Positions 7,757 through 16,348 of a DNA stretch of 62,940 nucleotides are shown here, in pieces. Every line of letters begins with the position of its first letter. Position 1 is the stretch's first letter. The translations under genes were made by a program, and so were the position numbers. The DNA is taken from NCBI GenBank assembly GCA_002423025.1, contig DIUN01000009.1:1-62940 (forward strand), given 5' to 3'. Under the pieces are notes generated by a model. That model saw nothing but the letters and a program-made list of their open reading frames with translations, was not told where the DNA came from and searched no databases. This DNA is from Sphingomonadales bacterium UBA6157 (GTDB taxonomy: Bacteria; Pseudomonadota; Alphaproteobacteria; Sphingomonadales; Sphingomonadaceae).

Positions 7757-8883
7757 TCCAGAGCGCCGCCGCGGCCCTTGCCCCCGCAGCCTGCGCCCGG
7801 CTGGTGGTGAAGATCGGCTCGTCGCTGCTCGTGGACCCCGCCGGCGCCGTGCGCCGCGAATGGCTGGCGACAGTGGTGACGGACATTGCCGCGCGCCGCG
7901 CCGCCGGCCAGCAGATCGTGATTGTTTCCTCCGGCGCCATTGCGCTGGGCGCCCGCCGGCTCGGGCTCGAGCGCGGCGGCCGGGCCAGCCTCGAAGATGC
8001 GCAGGCCGCTGCCGCCGTGGGGCAGGTCGGGCTCAGCGCCGTCTGGGAGGGCCTGCTCTCGGCTGCCGGGCTGACCATGGCGCAGGTGCTGCTGACGCTG
8101 GGTGATCTTGAGGACCGCCGCCGCTACCTCAATGCGGCTGCCACCATCGACCGGTTGCTGGCGCTGGGCGCCGTGCCGGTGCTCAACGAAAATGACACGG
8201 TGGCGACCACCGAGATTCGCTTTGGGGACAATGACCGGCTGGCCGCCCGTGCGGCGCAGGCGGCCGGCGCGCAGGGCGTGCTGCTGCTCTCCGATGTCGA
8301 TGGCCTCTACACCGCCAACCCGTCGCGGGACCCGGATGCCCGGCTGGTGCCGGTGGTGCGCGCCGTGACGCCCGCTATCGAGGCCATGGCCGATTCGGGC
8401 AGCAGCTCGGGGCTTGGCTCGGGCGGCATGGCCTCCAAGCTTGCTGCCGCAAAAATCGCCGGGGCCGCCGGCATCGCACTGGCCATTGCCGATGGCCGGC
8501 CCCTGCACCCGCTGGCGCGCTTTGGCGCGGGCGGCTGCGGCACGATCTTCCTCGGCCGCACCGGTGCGCGCGCCAAAAAGGCCTGGCTTGCCGGGCGGCT
8601 GACAGTGGCCGGCACGCTGACAGTGGATGCCGGCGCCGTGGCGGCACTCAAGCGCGGCAAGAGCCTGCTTGCTGCCGGGGTGACGCAGGTGGAGGGCAAG
8701 TTTGCGCGCGGCCAGGTGGTGGCGCTGGCCGGGCCGGACGGCATCATCGGCCGCGGGCTGGCGGGCTATGATGCGGCGGACGCCCGCGCCATCATGGGGC
8801 TGCGCGGCGAGGCGCAGGCGGCCGTGCTCGGCTATGCGCCGCGCGCCGCGATGGTCCATGCCGATCATCTGGTGCTGTTGTGA
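7741..8883 (+). CDS. proB: Glutamate 5-kinase
   Basis: First step of proline synthesis: ATP-dependent phosphorylation of glutamate. 380 residues: amino-acid kinase domain (VVKIGSSLL, VSSGAIALG, NENDTVAT, LLSDVDGLYT, GSGGMASKLAAAKIA) and a C-terminal PUA domain from about residue 290. Length matches two-domain ProB. Overlaps obgE by 16 bp and proA by 4 bp, so the three form one translational chain. Confidence 0.96.
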   Translation: MDAAVVQSAAAALAPAACARLVVKIGSSLLVDPAGAVRREWLATVVTDIAARRAAGQQIVIVSSGAIALGARRLGLERGGRASLEDAQAAAAVGQVGLSAVWEGLLSAAGLTMAQVLLTLGDLEDRRRYLNAAATIDRLLALGAVPVLNENDTVATTEIRFGDNDRLAARAAQAAGAQGVLLLSDVDGLYTANPSRDPDARLVPVVRAVTPAIEAMADSGSSSGLGSGGMASKLAAAKIAGAAGIALAIADGRPLHPLARFGAGGCGTIFLGRTGARAKKAWLAGRLTVAGTLTVDAGAVAALKRGKSLLAAGVTQVEGKFARGQVVALAGPDGIIGRGLAGYDAADARAIMGLRGEAQAAVLGYAPRAAMVHADHLVLL

Positions 8884-10151
8884 GCGGGGGAATGATGGAC
8901 GCACAGGCCGAGATTTCCGCGATGGCGCTGGCCGCGCGCGCTGCCGTGACGGCGCTGGCCGCCGCGCCGACAGCCACCAAGGCTGCCGCCATCCGCGCCG
9001 GCGCCGCGCAGATTCGCCGGCAGATGGCAGCGCTGCTCATCGCCAATGCCGAGGATGTGGCGGCGGCGCGCGATGCCGGCATCTCCGCTGCGCTCCTTGA
9101 CCGGCTGGCGCTCGATGAAAAGCGCATCGAGGCGATGGCCGAGGGGCTGGAGACCGTGGCCGGCCTCACCGACCCGGTGGGCGAGAGCATCAAGAGCTGG
9201 ACGCAGCCGAACGGACTGCGCTTCGAGCGGGTGCGGGTGCCGCTCGGCGTCATCGGCATCATCTACGAGAGCCGGCCCGGCGTGACGGCGGATGCGGCGG
9301 CGCTGTGCATCATGTCCGGCAATGCCTGCCTGCTGCGCGGCGGCTCGGAGGCGGCGCGCTCGAACCGGCTGCTGCTCGATTGCGTGCGCGCCGGGCTGAA
9401 GGCCGCCGGGCTGCCCGAGGCCGCGGTGCAGATGGTGCCGCCGGGGGACCGGGCGCTGGTGGGCGCCATGCTCGGCGCCCATGGCCTGATCGACATCATC
9501 ATTCCGCGTGGCGGCAAGGGGCTGGTGGCACGGGTGCAGGCCGAGGCGCGGGTGCCGGTGCTGGCGCATCTCGATGGCATCAACCATGTGTATGTCGATG
9601 CCTCCGCCGATATGGCGAAGGCCGTGGCGATCACGCTCAACTCCAAGCTGCGGCGCACGGCGGTATGCGGCGCGATGGAGACACTGCTGCTCGACCGGGC
9701 GGCGGCTCCGGCGCTGGCCCGCGCCGTGTTGGCAGCGCTGGCCGATGGCGGCTGCGAGCTGCGCGCCGATGCGGCGGCGCAGGCGCTGGAGCCGCGCGCC
9801 ATCGCGGCAGCGCCGGAGGATTTCGACACCGAATATCTCGACGCCATGGCCTCCGTGGCCGTGGTGGACGGCGTGGAGGGCGCCATCGCGCATATCGCGG
9901 CGCATGGCTCTGACCATACCGATGCCATCGTGGCGGAGGATGCCGCGGTGGCCGAGCGCTTCCTCGGCCAGGTGGACAGCGCCATCGTGCTGTGGAACGC
10001 CTCGACGCAGTTTGCCGATGGCGGCGAGTTCGGCTTCGGCGCCGAGATCGGTATTGCGACGGGGCGGCTGCACGCGCGCGGCCCGGTGGCGCTGGAAGGG
10101 CTGACGACCTACAAGACGCTGGTGCGCGGCAACGGGCAGGTAAGGCCATGA
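8880..10151 (+). CDS. proA: Gamma-glutamyl phosphate reductase
   Basis: Reduces the ProB product to glutamate semialdehyde with NADPH. 423 residues from GTG 8880, which overlaps the proB stop (GTGA). ATG 8892 or 8895, behind a GGGGGA stretch, are equally possible and would trim 4-5 residues. Aldehyde dehydrogenase fold with VPLGVIGIIYESRPGVT, IPRGGKGLVARVQ, the catalytic cysteine in RRTAVCGAMETLL and the C-terminal RGPVALEGLTTYK. Confidence 0.95.
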   Translation: MSGGMMDAQAEISAMALAARAAVTALAAAPTATKAAAIRAGAAQIRRQMAALLIANAEDVAAARDAGISAALLDRLALDEKRIEAMAEGLETVAGLTDPVGESIKSWTQPNGLRFERVRVPLGVIGIIYESRPGVTADAAALCIMSGNACLLRGGSEAARSNRLLLDCVRAGLKAAGLPEAAVQMVPPGDRALVGAMLGAHGLIDIIIPRGGKGLVARVQAEARVPVLAHLDGINHVYVDASADMAKAVAITLNSKLRRTAVCGAMETLLLDRAAAPALARAVLAALADGGCELRADAAAQALEPRAIAAAPEDFDTEYLDAMASVAVVDGVEGAIAHIAAHGSDHTDAIVAEDAAVAERFLGQVDSAIVLWNASTQFADGGEFGFGAEIGIATGRLHARGPVALEGLTTYKTLVRGNGQVRP

Positions 10152-10170
10152 TGCGCGCAAGGATGCGGCC

Positions 10171-10785
10171 CTGAAACGCATCGGGCTCCTTGGCGGCTCG
10201 TTCAACCCGGCGCATGCCGGGCATCGCCACATCAGCCTTGAGGCCCTGCGGCTGCTCGGCCTTGACGAAGTGTGGTGGCTGGTCAGCCCGCAAAACCCGC
10301 TGAAGCCCGCAGCCGGCATGGCGAGCCCGGAAGCGCGGCTGGCCTCGGCGAAGGCGCAGGCCCGGCACCCGCGCATCAAGCCAACGCTGATCGAGGCCGA
10401 TCTGGGCACGCGCTTTGCCGTGGATACGGTGGCGGCGCTCAAGGCGCGGCGGCCGGATGTGCGCTTCATCTGGCTGATGGGGGCGGACATTCTGCCCGAG
10501 TTGCACCGCTGGCGGCAGTGGCGGCGCTTTGCACGGAGCCTGCCGATTGCCGTTCTGGCCCGTCCGCGCTACATGGGGCCGGCTCTGGCCTCCCCGGCCA
10601 TGGCGTGGCTGCGGCGCTGGCGGCACCCGAGGGCCGGCGCTGCCCGATGGACGAGGTGGACGCTGCCTGCGATCATTCTCCTCGATATCCGGCAAACAGC
10701 GCTATCGGCGACCGCCCTGCGCGCTGCCGATCCGGACTGGGACACACGATTCGGCACACCCGCCGCACACAAGACTGCACGATGA
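10171..10785 (+). CDS. nadD: Nicotinate-nucleotide adenylyltransferase, CTG start
   Basis: Adenylylates nicotinate mononucleotide in NAD synthesis. The family's first residues, KRIGLLGGSFNPAHAGH (ATP-binding GSFNPxHxGH), begin one codon after CTG 10171. Between the in-frame TAA at 10141 and this point there is no ATG, GTG or TTG, while AAGGA (10159-10163) sits 7 nt before the CTG. CTG is therefore the best start, giving 204 residues. The C-terminal motif LSATALRA corresponds to the usual ISATxIR. Lies between proA and rsfS, the standard neighbourhood. Confidence 0.9.
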   Translation: MKRIGLLGGSFNPAHAGHRHISLEALRLLGLDEVWWLVSPQNPLKPAAGMASPEARLASAKAQARHPRIKPTLIEADLGTRFAVDTVAALKARRPDVRFIWLMGADILPELHRWRQWRRFARSLPIAVLARPRYMGPALASPAMAWLRRWRHPRAGAARWTRWTLPAIILLDIRQTALSATALRAADPDWDTRFGTPAAHKTAR

Positions 10786-10798
10786 TAGGACGACGGAT

Positions 10799-11254
10799 TT
10801 GACGACAAAAGACAGCAGCGCCGCGCTCAAGAGCATCGACGCCCGCATCACGGCGCTGCACGACAAGATCATGCGCCAGCTCGATGATGACCAGGCCGTG
10901 GAGATCGTCTCGATTCCGCTCGCCGGCAAATCCAGCATTGCCGATTTCATGATCGTCGCCAGCGGCAAGTCCGGCCGGCAGGTGGCCTCCATGGCCACCA
11001 AGATCGCCGAGATGGTGAAGGCCGAGACCGGCCGCCCGGTGCGCCTGCAGGGCCTGCCGACCGCCGACTGGGTGCTGATCGACGCCGGAGACATCATCGT
11101 CCACGTCTTCCGCCCGGAAGTGCGCGCCTTCTACAATCTCGAAAAGATGTGGAGCTTCGAATCGCTCGAAGCCCAGGCCGAGGAAAAGGCCGCGGCCAAG
11201 CTGGCGGCCAAGGAAGCCAAGGCCGCCGCCAGGGCCGCTGCCGCCGGCGAATAA
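10799..11254 (+). CDS. rsfS: Ribosomal silencing factor RsfS
   Basis: Binds uL14 and blocks subunit joining in starvation. Start TTG 10799 with AGGA 8 nt upstream; no better codon is in frame. 151 residues; core SIADFMIVASGKSGRQVASMA, GLPTADWVLIDAGDIIVHVF and EVRAFYNLEKMW are typical. An alanine/lysine-rich tail (about the last 28 residues, helical, charged) extends past the core. The order nadD-rsfS-rlmH is conserved widely. Confidence 0.94.
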   Translation: MTTKDSSAALKSIDARITALHDKIMRQLDDDQAVEIVSIPLAGKSSIADFMIVASGKSGRQVASMATKIAEMVKAETGRPVRLQGLPTADWVLIDAGDIIVHVFRPEVRAFYNLEKMWSFESLEAQAEEKAAAKLAAKEAKAAARAAAAGE

Positions 11255-11260
11255 GCCGCC

Positions 11261-11674
11261 GTGCGGCTGGCCATCATTGCGCGCGGCCGCATCGGGCAAT
11301 GCCCGGAGGCCGAGCTGGTGGAGCGCTATGCCAAGCGGCTGCGCGGCACGCTGAGCATCACCGAAATCGGCGATGAAGCGCCCTGGCCGCGATTCGAGGC
11401 CGGGCGCACCGTGGTGCTCGACGAAACCGGCAAGGACATGGGCTCGGAGGCGCTGGCCGCGCTGCTCGGCCGCTGGCGGGACGATGGCGCGCGCGAGACG
11501 CGCTTCCTCATCGGCGCGGCGGACGGGCATGACGCCGCAACGCGCGCCGGGGCAGACCTGCTGCTCGGCTTTGGCCGCGCCACCTGGCCGCACATGCTGG
11601 TGCGCGCCATGCTTGCCGAGCAGCTCTACCGCGCCAGCACGATCCTCGCCGGCCACCCCTATCATCGCAGTTGA
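11261..11674 (+). CDS. rlmH: 23S rRNA pseudouridine-1915 N3-methyltransferase
   Basis: SPOUT methyltransferase acting on helix 69. GTG start, 6 nt after rsfS. 137 residues, slightly short (~155 usual). The SAM-knot segment FLIGAADGHD replaces the usual FLIGGPDG, and the C-terminal TWPHMLVRAMLAEQLYRA plus GHPYHRS are typical. The GP-to-AA change in the cofactor loop is odd but the rest is intact. Confidence 0.92.
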   Translation: MRLAIIARGRIGQCPEAELVERYAKRLRGTLSITEIGDEAPWPRFEAGRTVVLDETGKDMGSEALAALLGRWRDDGARETRFLIGAADGHDAATRAGADLLLGFGRATWPHMLVRAMLAEQLYRASTILAGHPYHRS

Positions 11675-11739
11675 GACGAGAGGGGCGTGACCGCGCCCGG
11701 CTTCTGTGCCAAACGGCCCGCGCTTATCCGTTGGAGTGA

Positions 11740-12444
11740 ATGATGATCGAAGCCGAATGGTGGGACTATGACGACGCCACCGAACTTGCCGAAGCCGTGG
11801 CGGGAGACGTGGGCTTCATCATCGAGCAGGCGCTGGAAGCGCGCGGCCGCGCCATCGTCGCCTTTCCGGGCGGCGAGACGCCCAAGCCGGCGCTGGAACT
11901 GCTCGCCGCCCGCAAGATCGAATGGGCCGATGTGACCATCGTGCCGACCGATGACCGGCTGGTGCCGCCGACCGACCCGCGCTCGAACGTCGGCATGCTG
12001 GCCCGGATGTTCCTGCCCAAGAAGGCCCGCGTCGTGCCGCTGTGCGCCGGCGAGACGGACCCGGTGATGGCCGGCCGCGCCGCCGATGAGCGCCTGGCGG
12101 CACTGGAGTGGCCGCTGGACCTCGCCTGGCTGGGCGTGGGCGCCGATGGCCATGTCGCCAGCATCTTCCCCGGCCCCGATTATGATGCCGCGATCAACGG
12201 CCCCAATGCCCGCCGCGCCATCGGCGTGCGCCCCGATCCGATGCCGGCCAGCATGCCGGTGCCGCGCGTGACGCTCACCAAGGCGGCGCTGGTTTCGGCC
12301 CGCAGCGTGACGCTGGTGCTGACCGGCAAGGACAAGCGCAAGCTGGTGGAAAAGGCGCTGAAGGACGGCGCCTCAAGCACCCTGCCGATCGGCCGGCTGC
12401 TGGCGGACCTCGATCTGGCGATCGACATCCACTGGTGCGCTTGA
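11740..12444 (+). CDS. pgl: 6-phosphogluconolactonase
   Basis: Hydrolyses 6-phosphogluconolactone in the oxidative pentose phosphate / Entner-Doudoroff route. 234 residues with FPGGETP, VPTDDRLVPPTDPRSN, LGVGADGHVASIFPG (catalytic histidine) and LTGKDKRKLVEKA. Start ATG 11740 or 11743 behind GGAG. zwf and edd are not next to it, which is the more common arrangement in sphingomonads. Confidence 0.93.
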   Translation: MMIEAEWWDYDDATELAEAVAGDVGFIIEQALEARGRAIVAFPGGETPKPALELLAARKIEWADVTIVPTDDRLVPPTDPRSNVGMLARMFLPKKARVVPLCAGETDPVMAGRAADERLAALEWPLDLAWLGVGADGHVASIFPGPDYDAAINGPNARRAIGVRPDPMPASMPVPRVTLTKAALVSARSVTLVLTGKDKRKLVEKALKDGASSTLPIGRLLADLDLAIDIHWCA

Positions 12445-12454
12445 GCTAAGCTGG

Positions 12455-13465
12455 CTACTTCACAAGGCCTGCGGCGAGCAGGCTTTGCGCGCAATCGACG
12501 ATGGATTCGGAGGCCGGGCGAGTCTCCCAGCCCAGCGTCGCGCGGGCATGGGCTGAATCGCAGCGGCGCTCGCGGCCTAACTCGGGCACGACCATGCGCA
12601 CCGTGGGGTCGAACAGCGATGCGGCCTTGAGCAGGAAATCCGGCAGCATCCGCGTCGGCACCTTGCGGGCCTGGGCGCCGAGGCGGAACTTCAGGATCTC
12701 GGCGATATCCTTCATCCAGAGGAAATCCCCGGCACCGATGAAGCGCTCGCCATTCATGCCCGGCGCCGTCATGGCGCGGATGTGGAGATCGGCAATGTCC
12801 CGCGCGTCCACCAGCGCAAAGCCGAGCCGCGGCAGGCCGGGCAACTCGCCGCCCATCAGCTTTTTCACCACCTCCAGCGAGGGGGAGAAGTCCCCGCCAA
12901 GCACCGGGCCGATGACGGCGCTGGGGTTGACCGTGCAGAACTCCAGGCCGTTGCCTTCCGCCGCGATGAACGCCCGCGCCGCGCGCTCGGCGATGGTCTT
13001 GGACTGGATGTAGGCATAGCTCTCCGGATGCGCCGGATCGCTCCAGTCCGCCTCGGTGAAGCTGCGGCTGCTGCGGTCAGCCCCATAGCAGATGGCCGCA
13101 ACGGAGCTGGTCATCACCACGCGTTTCACCCCGGCATCGCGCGCGGCCCGCAGCGCCCGCAGCGCGCCATCCCGCGCAGGGCGGATCAGATCATCGGGGT
13201 TTTTCGGTTCACGCAGCGGAATCGGCGAGGCGATGTGGAGCATGTAATCCGCGCCGGCGGCCGCCTCGGCCCAGCCGGCATCCGCCATCAGGTCTGCCGC
13301 CACCAGCTCCAGCCCCGGCGCGCCGAGCGCGTCCCGCACGGCATCGGCCCGCGCCATGCTGCGCAGCGTGCCGCGCACCTGCCAGCCCTCCGCCAGCAGC
13401 TGCTTGATGGCGAAGCCGGCGATATAGCCGGATGCGCCCGATACCAGAACTTTGCCCTTGGTCAT
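12455..13465 (-). CDS. NAD-dependent epimerase/dehydratase, dihydroflavonol-reductase type
   Basis: Extended short-chain dehydrogenase, 336 residues from ATG 13465, preceded by GGGGGAG at ideal spacing. Cofactor loop GASGYIAGFAIKQLL, catalytic serine region VVMTSSVAAI, and Y-x3-K in YAYIQSKTIAE. The early arginine after the loop (GTLRS) suggests NADPH. Homologues reduce aldehydes or ketones; the natural substrate cannot be told. Convergent with pgl and divergent from the homocysteine methyltransferase gene. Confidence 0.83.
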   Translation of the reverse strand: MTKGKVLVSGASGYIAGFAIKQLLAEGWQVRGTLRSMARADAVRDALGAPGLELVAADLMADAGWAEAAAGADYMLHIASPIPLREPKNPDDLIRPARDGALRALRAARDAGVKRVVMTSSVAAICYGADRSSRSFTEADWSDPAHPESYAYIQSKTIAERAARAFIAAEGNGLEFCTVNPSAVIGPVLGGDFSPSLEVVKKLMGGELPGLPRLGFALVDARDIADLHIRAMTAPGMNGERFIGAGDFLWMKDIAEILKFRLGAQARKVPTRMLPDFLLKAASLFDPTVRMVVPELGRERRCDSAHARATLGWETRPASESIVDCAQSLLAAGLVK

Positions 13466-13555
13466 GCCGATCTCCCCCATGCGAACCGCCACCATGTTGC
13501 CAGCCGCCACCAAATGACAGAGGATTTGGGCCTGCGGCATTTTGCGAGAGCTCTC

Positions 13556-14476
13556 ATGACGTCCCTGTCCCCGCTCGAACGCCTGTTCCTCACCGATTCC
13601 GGCCTCGAGACCGACATGATCTTCAACCATGGCATCGACCTGCCGCACTTTGCCGCGATCACGATGCTGCAGAGCCCGGAAGGCCGGGCGGCTCTGGATG
13701 TCTATTTCCGCCAGCACATCGACGTGGCGCGGCGGGCCGGCACCGGCTTTGTGCTCCAGAGCGCCAGCTGGCGCGCCAGCCCGGACTGGGCAGCGCCGCT
13801 CGGCCTGTCGGTTGCCGAGCTCGATGCGCTCAACATCGAGTCCATTGCCATGCTGCATCGGCTGCGGGACGAACTCGCCGATACCACGCTGCCGATGGCG
13901 GTGAGCGGCTGCCTCGGCCCGCGCGGCGATGGCTATGATCCGGGCCGCATCATGAGTCCCCAAGAGGCGGAGGCCTACCATGGCCACCAGGCCGCGCTGC
14001 TCGCCGCACAGGGCCCGGACCTGCTTTCGGCGATGACCATCACCAATGTGCCGGAAGCCATCGGCATCACCCACGCCACGGCCGCCACCGGGGTGCCGCT
14101 GGTCCTGTCCTTCACCGTGGAAACCGATGGCCGGCTGCCGACGGGGGATACGCTGGCCGACGCGATCGCCGCCGTGGATACCGCAACCGGCAGCTATCCG
14201 GCCTACTACATGGTCAATTGCGCCCACCCCAGCCATTTCGCGGCGGTGCTGGACGGTGAGTGGGCCATGCGGGTTCGCGGCGTGCGCGCCAATGCCTCGC
14301 GCTGCAGCCATGCCGAACTCGATGCGATGACGGAACTCGATGCCGGAGACCCGGCCGAACTCGGGCAACTCTACGCCGCGCTGCGCCGCCGCCATCCGCA
14401 GATCAGCGTACTCGGCGGCTGCTGCGGCACCGATCTGCGCCACATCGAGGCAATTGCCGCCGCCTGTACCGCTTGA
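13556..14476 (+). CDS. Homocysteine S-methyltransferase family protein
   Basis: Zinc enzyme moving a methyl group (from S-methylmethionine or SAM) to homocysteine. 306 residues. Zinc ligands are the cysteine in MVNCAHPSHF and the pair in LGGCCGTD; the barrel begins LTDSGLETDMIFNHGIDLP. The MmuM-like family also holds selenohomocysteine and other thiol methylases, so substrate is inferred. Starts 90 bp from the divergent reductase. Confidence 0.85.
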   Translation: MTSLSPLERLFLTDSGLETDMIFNHGIDLPHFAAITMLQSPEGRAALDVYFRQHIDVARRAGTGFVLQSASWRASPDWAAPLGLSVAELDALNIESIAMLHRLRDELADTTLPMAVSGCLGPRGDGYDPGRIMSPQEAEAYHGHQAALLAAQGPDLLSAMTITNVPEAIGITHATAATGVPLVLSFTVETDGRLPTGDTLADAIAAVDTATGSYPAYYMVNCAHPSHFAAVLDGEWAMRVRGVRANASRCSHAELDAMTELDAGDPAELGQLYAALRRRHPQISVLGGCCGTDLRHIEAIAAACTA

Positions 14477-14482
14477 ATGCCC

Positions 14483-16348
14483 TCAGCTGGCGTAAAGCTT
14501 GTCCAGCCGCGGGCCGTAGACCTGCTTGAGCACATGGCGGCGGATCTTCAAGCTCGGCGTCATCTGCTGGTTCTCGGTGGTGAACGGCTCTTCCGCCACG
14601 ATCACCCGGCGCACCTTCTCGATGACGGACACCTTGGAATTCACGCGGTCCACGGCGGCCATGACGGCGCGGTGGAACTCCGGCTCATGCGCCAGCTTGT
14701 GCAGGTCTGCCGGCATGCCGTTGTCCCGCGCCCAGGCCAGCGCCCACTCGGCCTCCGGCACCACGACGCCGACCAGATACGGCCGCCTGTCACCATAAAC
14801 CATCGCCTGGGCGATCTCGTCCTGCAGGGTCAGCATGCCCTCGACACGCTGGGGGGCGACATTGTCCCCCTTGTCGTTGATCAGGATGTCCTTCTTGCGA
14901 TCGGTGATGACGACATGGCCATCCTTGTCGATATGGCCGATGTCCCCGGTGAGCAGCCAGCCGTCCTGCAGAACGCGGTGACTCTCGGCATCGTTCATCC
15001 AATAGCCGTCCATCACCAGCTCGCCGCGCACGCAGATTTCGCCATCCGGCGCGATCTTCACCTCCACGCCAGTGAGCGGCGGGCCGACAGTGTGCATCTT
15101 GATGCGGGCACGCGGCCGGTTGCACGAGATCACCGGCCCGGCTTCCGTCTGGCCATAGCCTTGCAGGATGGTCAGGCCGATCGAGGCGAAGAACACCCCG
15201 ACTTCCGGGTTGAGCGGTGCGCCGCCGGCAACCAGCCCCTTCAATCGTCCGCCGAACTTGGCCTGGATGGATTTGCGGATGGTGCGCTCCAGCGCCGCGT
15301 CCAGCGCCCGGTCAACCAGTGACAGCGGCTGGTTGCGCGCCTGCTTGCGGCCGAGCCGAAGCGCCTGGTTGAGCAGCACGACGGCAAGGCCGCCCTGCTT
15401 CTCGATCTGCTTGGCGATGCGCATGCGCAGCACCTCGAACAGCCGCGGCACCACCACCATGAAGGTCGGCTGCGTCTCCTCGATATTGGCGGCGAGCTTC
15501 TCCAGCCCCTCCGCATACCAGATTTCGCCGCCCATCCCGATCGGCATATATTGCCCGGCGGTGTGCTCATAAGCGTGGCTCAGCGGCAGGAAGCTGAGGA
15601 AGCGCTCGACATAGGGCGTCGGCTCGAAATCCTGCTCGATGACGGTGATGGCGCCGGAAATGTTGCGCAGGATGGCGCCATGGTGCTGGCGCACGCCGCG
15701 CGGCGCTCCGCCAGTGCCGCTGGTGTAGATGATGCAGGCGAGATCCTCCCGCTCGGCCGTGGCGCGGGCGCCCAGCGCGGCGCGGTCCATGTCCCGGAAG
15801 CCGGCGCGCGAGGCGATGAGATCGGCCCATTGGTGGATGGCCAGTTCGCCCGGCTGGCTGTGCTTCAGCTCATCGATGCCGATGACGATGCGGCAGGCCG
15901 CGCTCTCGGCCACGGCCGGCAGCAGGTTTGCTGCCAGCTTGGTGCCGGAGACGATGACAGCACGGGCGCCGCTGTTGCCGAGGATATGGCTGTGATCGGC
16001 CTGGGTGTTGGTGGTGTAGGCCGGCACGGTGATGGCGCCGGCGCCCATGATGGCAAGGTCTGCCAGGCACCATTCGGGCCGGTTCTCGGACACGAGCATG
16101 ACCCTGTCCCCCTTGCCGATGCCCTGCTCCAGCAGCGCGGCGGAGAGCGCTGCGACGATGTCGTGCGCCTCGCCCCAGCTCTGGGTTTTCCATTCGCCAT
16201 CGACCTTGCGGCCGAGCAGCGGCTGCTCCGGCCGCTCGGCGGCATGATCGAGAAACAGCCGGACGAGATTTGGCGCCGCATCGCAGCGCGCCGCAAAGGG
16301 CGCGGGCGGCAGCGGCTCACCGGGCCGGAAGGCGCGGATCCGGCTCAA
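14483..16348 (-). CDS. Long-chain acyl-CoA synthetase / AMP-forming ligase
   Basis: Activates a carboxylic acid to acyl-CoA through acyl-AMP. 621 residues from TTG 16348, whose TTGA overlaps the ggt stop. AMP-binding signature YTSGTGGAPRG, A5 motif QGYGQTEAGP, GELVMDGYW, TGDIG, DRKKDILI and the C-terminal lysine region SLKIRR. In the P-loop the usual T-T-G-x-P-K-G ends G-A-P-R-G, with Arg for the Lys. Resembles FadD15-like ligases of long chains. Confidence 0.9.
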   Translation of the reverse strand: MSRIRAFRPGEPLPPAPFAARCDAAPNLVRLFLDHAAERPEQPLLGRKVDGEWKTQSWGEAHDIVAALSAALLEQGIGKGDRVMLVSENRPEWCLADLAIMGAGAITVPAYTTNTQADHSHILGNSGARAVIVSGTKLAANLLPAVAESAACRIVIGIDELKHSQPGELAIHQWADLIASRAGFRDMDRAALGARATAEREDLACIIYTSGTGGAPRGVRQHHGAILRNISGAITVIEQDFEPTPYVERFLSFLPLSHAYEHTAGQYMPIGMGGEIWYAEGLEKLAANIEETQPTFMVVVPRLFEVLRMRIAKQIEKQGGLAVVLLNQALRLGRKQARNQPLSLVDRALDAALERTIRKSIQAKFGGRLKGLVAGGAPLNPEVGVFFASIGLTILQGYGQTEAGPVISCNRPRARIKMHTVGPPLTGVEVKIAPDGEICVRGELVMDGYWMNDAESHRVLQDGWLLTGDIGHIDKDGHVVITDRKKDILINDKGDNVAPQRVEGMLTLQDEIAQAMVYGDRRPYLVGVVVPEAEWALAWARDNGMPADLHKLAHEPEFHRAVMAAVDRVNSKVSVIEKVRRVIVAEEPFTTENQQMTPSLKIRRHVLKQVYGPRLDKLYAS

